Shown: positions 7,537 to 13,081 of the stretch, one piece after another | Layout: every line of letters starts with the position of its first letter | Position numbering within the stretch: position 1 is the first letter of the stretch | NCBI GenBank assembly: GCA_003509845.1 | Contig: DOMR01000121.1 | Span: 1 to 13,081 of the forward strand | Direction: 5' to 3' | Source of the DNA: Chitinophagaceae bacterium | Lineage (GTDB): Bacteria; Bacteroidota; Bacteroidia; Chitinophagales; Chitinophagaceae | DNA: 13,081 bases | Position numbers and translations under genes: made by a program | The notes under the pieces: model-generated | Database searches by the model: none | Told to the model about the DNA's origin: nothing | Seen by the model: only the letters and a program-made list of their open reading frames with translations

Positions 7537-8601
7537 ATGATGTTTTCAAAGTCTATATTAAAGTTGAAATTTTTTAGTGTCTTGTTTATCCTTCTCCTTG
7601 CTGCACTTACTTCGTGCGGCAAGGGGGGCGATACGCCTACACCCGTTTCCACAGCTCCTACTAATTTAAGTTTGGATGCAACCGTTAGCGGAACCTCAGG
7701 TAATGTGGTTTTTAAAGCAACTGCAACAAATGCAGTCATGTATACTTTTGATTTAGGTAATGGCATCAAGGATCAAGTTTCAGTAACCGGAGATTTCACC
7801 TATAAGTATGCCACATCAGGCGTTTACACGGTAAGTGTAGTCGCTAAAAGTGCGAGTGGTGCAACTGCTTCAAAAACAACGGTGGTAACCGTGACAACTT
7901 CATTGTCATTAGTTTGGTCCGATGAGTTTGATGCTGCAACTGCAAGCGCGCCAGATCCTAATAAATGGGGATATGATATAGGTACAGGATCAGGAGGATG
8001 GGGTAATAACGAACAAGAATATTATACAAATCGAACTACCAATGCAATTGTTTCGGGCGGTACTTTAAAAATTACCGCATTGAAAGAATCATTTAGTGGT
8101 AGTAATTATACGTCGGCAAGATTATTAAGCAAAGGTAAATTTTCATTTAAATACGGCAAGGTGGATATAAGCGCTAAGTTACCAGTTGGAGGCGGAACAT
8201 GGCCTGCACTTTGGATGCTTGGTGATAATATTGGTTCAGCTGGATGGCCTGCTTGTGGCGAAATAGATATTATGGAGCACATAGGCAATTCATTAAATAA
8301 AATTTATGGCACATTGCACTACCCTGGTCGTTCTGGTGGTAATGCGGATGGGGCTACTACCATGATCAACAATGCAACAACAGCATTTCATAAATATACT
8401 TTAGAGTGGACTGATGTCAGTATTAAAATTTATGTTGATGATGTAGTGTTTTATACTTTTGCAAATAAAGCAGCAACGCCGTTTAATCAAAACTTTTTCT
8501 TCATTTTTAATGTAGCAATGGGCGGTAACCTCGGAGGTGCCATTGATCCTGCATTTACAAATGGCGTGATGGAAGTCGATTATGTAAGGGTATATCAATA
8601 A
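7537..8601 (+). CDS. GH16 endo-beta-1,3-glucanase (laminarinase type) with PKD domain, lipoprotein
   Basis: This endo-acting enzyme hydrolyses internal beta-1,3 (or mixed-linkage) glucan bonds, probably at the cell surface. The lipobox LTSC gives lipidated Cys27, then GKGGD. A PKD-like module spans about residues 40-120 and resembles that of the preceding lipoprotein (same APTNL start). The GH16 catalytic domain is about 123-354. It has LVWSDEFD, then GGWGNNEQEYYT (153-164) lining the substrate cleft, the TWPALWML strand, and the catalytic signature GEIDIMEHIG (241-250). In that signature E242 is the nucleophile, D244 the assisting residue and E247 the acid/base. The bulged ExDxxE form is the laminarinase/lichenase type, not the ExDxE of kappa-carrageenases or XTHs. 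The end is canonical: MEVDYVRVYQ. Two adjacent ATGs (7537 and 7540) are possible starts with no effect on the mature protein. It is the last gene of the tightly spaced operon. Laminarin as substrate is supported by the GH30 and GH3 neighbours. Confidence 0.95.
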   Translation: MMFSKSILKLKFFSVLFILLLAALTSCGKGGDTPTPVSTAPTNLSLDATVSGTSGNVVFKATATNAVMYTFDLGNGIKDQVSVTGDFTYKYATSGVYTVSVVAKSASGATASKTTVVTVTTSLSLVWSDEFDAATASAPDPNKWGYDIGTGSGGWGNNEQEYYTNRTTNAIVSGGTLKITALKESFSGSNYTSARLLSKGKFSFKYGKVDISAKLPVGGGTWPALWMLGDNIGSAGWPACGEIDIMEHIGNSLNKIYGTLHYPGRSGGNADGATTMINNATTAFHKYTLEWTDVSIKIYVDDVVFYTFANKAATPFNQNFFFIFNVAMGGNLGGAIDPAFTNGVMEVDYVRVYQ

Positions 8602-8627
8602 TTTTCTTGTAAGTTTTTTCTCCGTTA

Positions 8628-8644
8628 AATAGTAACACACTATT
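8628..8644. promoter_or_regulatory. Inverted repeat AATAGT-N5-ACTATT upstream of GH3
   Basis: AATAGT (8628-8633) and ACTATT (8639-8644) form a perfect 6-bp inverted repeat with a 5-base spacer. It lies 27 bases after the GH16 stop. The same arms recur in the larger palindrome 31 bases downstream (9-base direct repeat TAAATAGTA at 8626 and 8657, about three helical turns apart), suggesting paired operator sites. Role is inference. Confidence 0.4.
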
Positions 8645-8658
8645 CTCTATTTACAATA

Positions 8659-8688
8659 AATAGTAGCGCAGTATACTGCACTATTATT
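8659..8688. promoter_or_regulatory. 30-bp near-perfect palindrome between GH16 and GH3
   Basis: Left arm AATAGTAGCGCAGTA (8659-8673) and right arm TACTGCACTATTATT (8674-8688) are complementary at 13 of 15 positions; one of the two mismatches would be a G-U pair in RNA. As RNA it folds into a long stem with a TATA loop, ending 18 bases before the GH3 start codon. There is no T-tract after it, so it is not a standard intrinsic terminator. It could be an operator for a GH3-GH30 promoter, or an intercistronic mRNA hairpin that sets different levels for the two halves of the locus. The palindrome itself is certain; its role is not. Confidence 0.55.
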
Positions 8689-8706
8689 CGTTACAATATT
8701 TAACCA

Positions 8707-10941
8707 ATGAGATTAAAAATATTTGGATTACTTTTTTCGGCATTTGTTTTTTCAACCATGTGCATTGCACAAAAAAAGTCAATAAGTCAAAAAGCCGATT
8801 CGGTTTTAAGATTAATGACATTGGATGAAAAAGTAGGTCAGCTGAATCAATACAATGACGACAATCAGGCAACTGGTCCAGTAACAATTGACAATAATAA
8901 AATTGATCAAATTAAAAATGGTCAGGTAGGTTCATTGTTAAACACGATTGGAAGTGACAGAACAAGAAGCTGGCAAAAATTAGCCATGCAGTCACGCTTA
9001 AAAATTCCTTTATTATTTGGACAGGATGTGGTACACGGGTTTAAAACTACTTTCCCTATTCCATTAGCCGAAGCAGCTAGCTGGGATTTACCTGCGATTC
9101 AAATGTCGGCGCGAGTTGCTGCTACTGAAGCAAGTGCAAGCGGAATTCATTGGACATTTGCGCCCATGGTAGATATTGCGCGTGATCCAAGATGGGGACG
9201 CGTGATGGAAGGTGCAGGAGAAGATCCTTATTTAGGATCTTTAATTAGTGCAGCAAGGGTAAAAGGATTTCAAGGAATAAATTTAGGAGATACGAATACT
9301 TTAATGGCTTGTGTAAAGCATTTTGCAGCCTATGGGGCTGCAGTGGGAGGACGTGATTACAACTCGGTGGATATGAGTGAAAGGCAATTATGGGAAATAT
9401 ACCTACCTCCCTTCAAAGCTGCGGTTGATGCCGGTGCTGCTAGTTTCATGAATTCATTTAATGATATCAATGGTATTCCGGCAGTAGCCAATAATTATTT
9501 ACAAAGAACAATTTTAAAAGGGAACTGGGGTTTTAAAGGATTTGTAGTGAGTGACTGGGGCTCAATAGGTGAGTTGATTAACCATGGCTATGCAAAAGAT
9601 GCGAAAGAAGCAGCTTTGTTGTCGATGAATGCAGGGACGGACATGGACATGGAAAGCAGGGCGTATAAAAATAATTTAGCGCAACTAGTTAAAGAAGGGA
9701 AAATAAATATTGCATTCATTGATGATGCAGTTAAAAGAATATTGATTAAGAAATTTGAAATGGGCTTATTTGATGATCCTTATAAGTTTTCAAATAATGA
9801 TCGCGAAGCTGCGGCATTGAATAACCCAGCACATGTTACTGCAGCAAGATCAATGGCAGCAAAAAGTATTGTACTACTTAAAAACAACAATAATATTTTA
9901 CCCCTATCAAAAAATTTGAAAAAAATTGCATTTGTTGGGCCATTGGTAAAATCATTATTACAAAATAAAGGCTTTTGGGATGTGTCAATTCCAACAGTTG
10001 ATTCTAACTTTATTGTTTCACAATGGGAAGGATTACAAAATAAAGTAGGACCAGGCACTAACTTATTATATGCCAAAGGCTGCGATATTGAAGGCGATAA
10101 TAAATCAGGATTTAGTGAAGCGATTGCTGTTGCTAATCAATCGGATGTAGTGATACTAAGTATTGGTGAAAAAAGGGATATGAGTGGTGAAGCAAAAAGC
10201 AGAAGCAATATTAATATACCAGGAGTACAAGAGGAATTATTACAAGCGTTACTCGCTACAGGGAAACCAGTAGTTGTATTAATTAATGCAGGTCGCCCAT
10301 TAGTATTTAATTACACTGCTAAAAATGCAACTGCTATTTTATATACATGGTGGCTTGGAAGTGAAGCTGGCAATGCCATTGCGGATGTATTGTTTGGCGA
10401 TTATAACCCATCAGCAAAGTTGCCGATGACCTTTCCAATGAGTGTGGGACAAATTCCTATTTACTATAATCATTTTAATACGGGACGTCCTGCTACTGAC
10501 GACAACAATCATATTTACAATTCATCTTATTTGGATGAAAGTATATTTCCAAAATTTCCTTTTGGTTTTGGCTTGAGCTATACTAGTTTTTCTTATGCTA
10601 ATTTGGCATTAAGTAAAAAAGTTATGAATATGAAGGATTCAATTGCTGTTTCCTTCACCTTAACCAACACAGGAAAAATTGCAGGAGCGGAAGTGGTTCA
10701 GTTGTATTTGCGTAATAAACGTGCTTCTGTAGTAATGCCAGTAAAAGCGTTAAAAGATTTTCAAAAAATTATGTTGCAACCGGGAGAAAGTAAAAAAATT
10801 CAATTTAAGATCAATAAAGAGAAGCTTTCTTTTTTCAATGCAAATTTAAAATGGGATGCAGAACCTACTGATTTTGATTTGATGATAGGTGCTTCTTCTG
10901 ATGATATAAGATTGAAAGAAAGTTTTGAGTTGAAGAAATAG
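8707..10941 (+). CDS. bglX: GH3 beta-glucosidase (BglX-like), periplasmic
   Basis: This exo-acting enzyme removes terminal beta-linked glucose from oligosaccharides. The signal peptide is type I, with cleavage likely after CIA (residue 21) and no lipobox, so the enzyme should be soluble in the periplasm. Domain 1 is a TIM barrel (about 30-350) with MTLDEKVGQL, FGQDVVHGFKTTFPIPLAEA, the DPRWGRVMEGAGEDPYL segment, KHF (204-206) for substrate binding, and the nucleophile D283 in GFVVSDWGS. Domain 2 (about 380-615) carries the likely acid/base E495 in MSGEAKSR. A fibronectin-III-like domain closes the protein (about 648-735, with GAEVVQLYLRN). The 744 residues are the full usual BglX length. It begins after a 105-base gap containing the palindrome and is followed by GH30 after 10 bases, so these two may form a separate transcription unit. 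Exact linkage preference (beta-1,3 versus 1,6 or 1,4) cannot be read from sequence. Confidence 0.95.
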   Translation: MRLKIFGLLFSAFVFSTMCIAQKKSISQKADSVLRLMTLDEKVGQLNQYNDDNQATGPVTIDNNKIDQIKNGQVGSLLNTIGSDRTRSWQKLAMQSRLKIPLLFGQDVVHGFKTTFPIPLAEAASWDLPAIQMSARVAATEASASGIHWTFAPMVDIARDPRWGRVMEGAGEDPYLGSLISAARVKGFQGINLGDTNTLMACVKHFAAYGAAVGGRDYNSVDMSERQLWEIYLPPFKAAVDAGAASFMNSFNDINGIPAVANNYLQRTILKGNWGFKGFVVSDWGSIGELINHGYAKDAKEAALLSMNAGTDMDMESRAYKNNLAQLVKEGKINIAFIDDAVKRILIKKFEMGLFDDPYKFSNNDREAAALNNPAHVTAARSMAAKSIVLLKNNNNILPLSKNLKKIAFVGPLVKSLLQNKGFWDVSIPTVDSNFIVSQWEGLQNKVGPGTNLLYAKGCDIEGDNKSGFSEAIAVANQSDVVILSIGEKRDMSGEAKSRSNINIPGVQEELLQALLATGKPVVVLINAGRPLVFNYTAKNATAILYTWWLGSEAGNAIADVLFGDYNPSAKLPMTFPMSVGQIPIYYNHFNTGRPATDDNNHIYNSSYLDESIFPKFPFGFGLSYTSFSYANLALSKKVMNMKDSIAVSFTLTNTGKIAGAEVVQLYLRNKRASVVMPVKALKDFQKIMLQPGESKKIQFKINKEKLSFFNANLKWDAEPTDFDLMIGASSDDIRLKESFELKK

Positions 10942-10951
10942 TGTATAGAAA

Positions 10952-12418
10952 ATGAATTCGATTAAATTAAAAAATTGTTTGGCAATGAAATTGATGGCAG
11001 CGTTTATATTAGGCATCTCGATATTGAATTGTTCACCATCAAGCACAGCAGCTGTAATACCGCCTGTCGTGGTTCCACCAACGCCGGTGGTTACTGATAT
11101 TGAATTCTGGTTGACAAAAGCGGATCAAACCGTCAAATTAGAAAAGCAAACAGCGATATTAAAATTTGGCACCGCCTTTAATAATTACAATAGTATTGAA
11201 ATTAATGATGCTAGTACGTTTCAGGAAATGGAAGGCTTTGGCTATACCTTAACTGGCGGTAGTGCCCAAGTGATGAGTCAGTTAAATAGTACAGTAAAAA
11301 AAGATTTATTACAAGAGTTATTTGGTCAAAATACAAACTCTATTTCAATTAATTATTTGAGATTAAGTATTGGGGCTTCCGATTTAGATGCTTCTGTTTT
11401 TTCCTACAATGATATACCAACGAATCAAACGGATATTAATTTAAATAAGTTCAGTATTTCCCCCGATATGAATAATTTAATTCCTTTATTAAAGGAAATT
11501 ATAGCCATCAACCCTAATATCAAAATCATGGGTAGTCCATGGTCGGCGCCATTATGGATGAAGGATAACAAGCTGTCCGTTGGCGGAAGCTTGTTACCAC
11601 AATATTATAATGTGTATGCGCAATACTTTATAAAATACATACAAGCCATGAAGCAAAATGGGATTACCATTGATGCGATTACGCCTCAAAATGAGCCATT
11701 GCATCCGGGTAATAATCCAAGTATGTATATGTTGGCTGCACAACAAAACGATTTTATTAAAAATCATCTAGGTCCAGCTTTTAGTTCAGCAGGTATCAAA
11801 ACAAAAATTATTATCTACGACCACAATTGTGATAAGCCAGAATATGCAACATCCATTTTAAGTGATGCTGCTACAAATCCTTATGTAACTGGATCTGCAT
11901 TTCATTTATATGCTGGAGATATTAGCGCGTTAACACAAGTGCACAATGCATTTCCCGATAAAGGACTATATTTTACAGAACAGTGGACATCCGGTACTGG
12001 CGAATTTGCTGGTGATTTAAAATGGCATACAAAAAATGTGGTGATTGGCTCGGCCCGTAATTGGAGCAAGGTTGCTTTGGAATGGAATTTAGCGAGCGAT
12101 CCATCTTATAATCCACATACGCCAGGTGGATGCACGTCCTGCAAAGGAGCAATCACCGTTGACAATTCAGTAGTTACGCGAAATGTATCTTATTATATAA
12201 TAGCACACGCTTCAAAATTTGTACCTGCAGGATCCATAAGAATTGGGACTAGTAATGTAGGAAATTTATATAATGTGGCCTTTAAAACCCCCGCTGGGAA
12301 AATAGTATTGATTGTGTTGAATGATGGCAGTACTGCCGAGTCATACAATATTAAACACAATGGCAAATGGGCTACTACTTATTTAGAGCCTGGATCAGTG
12401 GGTACCTATCTTTGGTAA
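10952..12418 (+). CDS. GH30 glycosidase, probable beta-1,6-glucanase, lipoprotein
   Basis: This enzyme probably hydrolyses beta-1,6-glucosidic bonds, such as the side branches of laminarin. The signal peptide ends in SILNC (Cys27), a likely lipobox although Asn before Cys is unusual. A proline-rich linker (VIPPVVVPPTP, 36-46) follows. The GH30 barrel is recognisable by GFGYTLTGGSA (96-105), LRLSIGASDLD, MGSPWSAPLWMK (194-205), the acid/base E249 in TPQNEP (245-250) and the nucleophile E344 in FTEQW (342-346). The C-terminal beta-sandwich side domain contains the family-typical GGCTSCKGAITVD (393-405, Cys395 and Cys398) and ends with GSVGTYLW. A second ATG at residue 12 (10985) could also start translation and keeps the lipobox. 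The overall pattern fits the beta-1,6-glucanase branch of GH30, but related GH30 members act on glucosylceramide or xylan, so the substrate is inferred from the GH16 and GH3 neighbours. No acidic or lysine stretch follows Cys27, unlike the other lipoproteins here. Confidence 0.93.
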   Translation: MNSIKLKNCLAMKLMAAFILGISILNCSPSSTAAVIPPVVVPPTPVVTDIEFWLTKADQTVKLEKQTAILKFGTAFNNYNSIEINDASTFQEMEGFGYTLTGGSAQVMSQLNSTVKKDLLQELFGQNTNSISINYLRLSIGASDLDASVFSYNDIPTNQTDINLNKFSISPDMNNLIPLLKEIIAINPNIKIMGSPWSAPLWMKDNKLSVGGSLLPQYYNVYAQYFIKYIQAMKQNGITIDAITPQNEPLHPGNNPSMYMLAAQQNDFIKNHLGPAFSSAGIKTKIIIYDHNCDKPEYATSILSDAATNPYVTGSAFHLYAGDISALTQVHNAFPDKGLYFTEQWTSGTGEFAGDLKWHTKNVVIGSARNWSKVALEWNLASDPSYNPHTPGGCTSCKGAITVDNSVVTRNVSYYIIAHASKFVPAGSIRIGTSNVGNLYNVAFKTPAGKIVLIVLNDGSTAESYNIKHNGKWATTYLEPGSVGTYLW

Positions 12419-12437
12419 ATTTTTCTTCGTACTTCGT

Positions 12438-12470
12438 TTTGTTATTTTTATAATTTTTCCCTTAAATTCG
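12438..12470 (+). promoter_or_regulatory. Candidate promoter for the heparinase-like gene
   Basis: TTTG at 12438-12441 and TAAATTCG at 12463-12470 are separated by 21 bases. This resembles the Bacteroidota -33 TTTG / -7 TAnnTTTG pair, with one mismatch in the -7 box. Transcription would start near 12477, leaving a leader of about 40 bases before ATG 12519. The match suggests the heparinase-like gene can be transcribed apart from GH30, but such AT-rich patterns also arise by chance. Confidence 0.35.
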
Positions 12471-12518
12471 GTAAGGAAAAAAATTCCATTTTTTAGTGGG
12501 GTATAAAAAATAATAATA

Positions 12519-13081
12519 ATGAAACATATTTTCAAGCAACTATTTGGCAGCTTTATTTTATTAATGTTCGTATTTGATTTAAATGCGCAAGTAAATAACA
12601 AAGCGGATTTACAAATAACACAACAACATCCAAGAATACTATTATTCAAAGGAGAAGAGGCTAATTTAGTTAGCTCAATAACAAAGGATCCAGTATGGTC
12701 CATGTTGCACAATGCAATCATTAAGGAGAGTGATCGCATCATTACTGTTGCCCCCATTCAAAGAATACAAATTGGTCGACGACTTTTAGACAAATCAAGG
12801 GAAGCATTAAAAAGATTGTTCTATTTGTCCTATGCCTATCGTACCACTAATGATCAAAAGTATTTAGTAAGGGCCGAAAACGAAATGCTAGTCATTGCAG
12901 GTTTTAGTGATTGGAATCCATCTCATTTTTTAGATGTAGCTGAAATGACCATGGCCATGTCTATTGGGTATGATTGGTTATTTGATCAACTTTCTCAAAG
13001 CTCCAAAGATTCCATCCAAAATGCCATTATCAAAAAAGGAATTGAACCATCGCTTGATAGTAAAAATAATAGTTGGTTAAA
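12519..13081 (+). CDS. Heparinase II/III-like polysaccharide lyase, N-terminal part (cut by window edge)
   Basis: An open frame of 187 codons plus two bases runs off the right edge. The start ATG follows an A/T-rich TAATAATA leader and gives a type I signal peptide (residues 1-23, cleaved after LNA), so the product is exported. The mature start has HPRILLFKGEEANL (37-50) and DPVWSMLHNAI. It then has IQIGRRLLDKSREALKRLFY (83-102), LSYAYRTTNDQKYL (103-116), the motif FSDWNPSHFLDVAEMTMAMS (129-148), and IGYDWLFDQLS. This is the alpha/alpha-toroid N-terminal domain of the heparinase II/III superfamily of lyases, which cleave uronic-acid-containing polysaccharides by beta-elimination. The catalytic C-terminal part is not in the window, so the lyase family and substrate stay open. 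It is 100 bases after GH30, a larger gap than inside the operon, and may have its own promoter. A uronate lyase is unexpected beside a neutral beta-glucan enzyme set. Confidence 0.8.
   Translation, partial: MKHIFKQLFGSFILLMFVFDLNAQVNNKADLQITQQHPRILLFKGEEANLVSSITKDPVWSMLHNAIIKESDRIITVAPIQRIQIGRRLLDKSREALKRLFYLSYAYRTTNDQKYLVRAENEMLVIAGFSDWNPSHFLDVAEMTMAMSIGYDWLFDQLSQSSKDSIQNAIIKKGIEPSLDSKNNSWL

Noticed and set aside
12454..12481. Stem-loop TTTTTCC(C)TTA / TAAGGAAAAA after the GH30 gene as a terminator
   Set aside because: The stem is AT-rich with a bulged C and is followed by A's, not a T-tract on the plus strand. It also overlaps the candidate -7 element of the next gene, so it is not convincing as a terminator.
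861..12521. Possible horizontal-transfer or mobile-element signs along the locus
   Set aside because: No transposase, integrase, tRNA, terminal repeats or abrupt change of base or codon use was visible between the genes.
12395..12757. Minus-strand 120-codon open frame spanning the GH30 end and the heparinase-like start
   Set aside because: It lies opposite the heparinase-like gene, whose plus-strand frame has a signal peptide and family motifs; the antisense translation is low-complexity and unrecognised.

Overview
The window reads as part of a polysaccharide utilization locus (PUL) from a Bacteroidota chromosome, probably a Chitinophagia/Sphingobacteriia-type organism. The case rests on an adjacent SusC/SusD pair, several lipoproteins with lysine- or acid-rich residues just after the lipobox cysteine, AT-rich DNA, and start codons preceded by A/T-rich leaders with no Shine-Dalgarno sequence. 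The genus cannot be fixed from the sequence alone.

Layout. Positions 585-1 (minus strand, running off the left edge) hold the N-terminal sensor part of a beta-propeller regulator. A 199-base divergent intergenic region (586-784) carries tandem 11-bp repeats. Then, all on the plus strand: SusC-like TonB-dependent transporter (785-3904), SusD-like lipoprotein (3940-5457), two different PKD-type surface lipoproteins in the SusE/F position (5472-6590 and 6602-7528), and a PKD-GH16 laminarinase-type endoglucanase (7537-8601). These five genes are 8 to 35 bases apart and look like one operon. A 105-base gap with a strong palindrome precedes a periplasmic GH3 beta-glucosidase (8707-10941), which is followed after 10 bases by a GH30 beta-1,6-glucanase-type lipoprotein (10952-12418). 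After a further 100 bases a heparinase II/III-like gene begins (12519, cut by the right edge).

How it works together (inference from families). GH16 + GH30 + GH3 is the classical set for a beta-1,3-glucan with beta-1,6 branches, such as laminarin. PKD lipoproteins and SusD would capture the glucan at the surface, GH16 would cut the beta-1,3 backbone, SusC would import oligosaccharides, GH30 would remove beta-1,6 branches, and GH3 would finish to glucose in the periplasm. The divergent sensor protein is the likely regulator. The heparinase-like gene does not fit a neutral glucan and may start a neighbouring unit or indicate a mixed substrate.

No RNA genes, mobile elements, CRISPR arrays or broken genes were seen. 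The least explained parts are the C-terminal domains of the two PKD lipoproteins and the repeated or palindromic DNA upstream of susC and of the GH3 gene.
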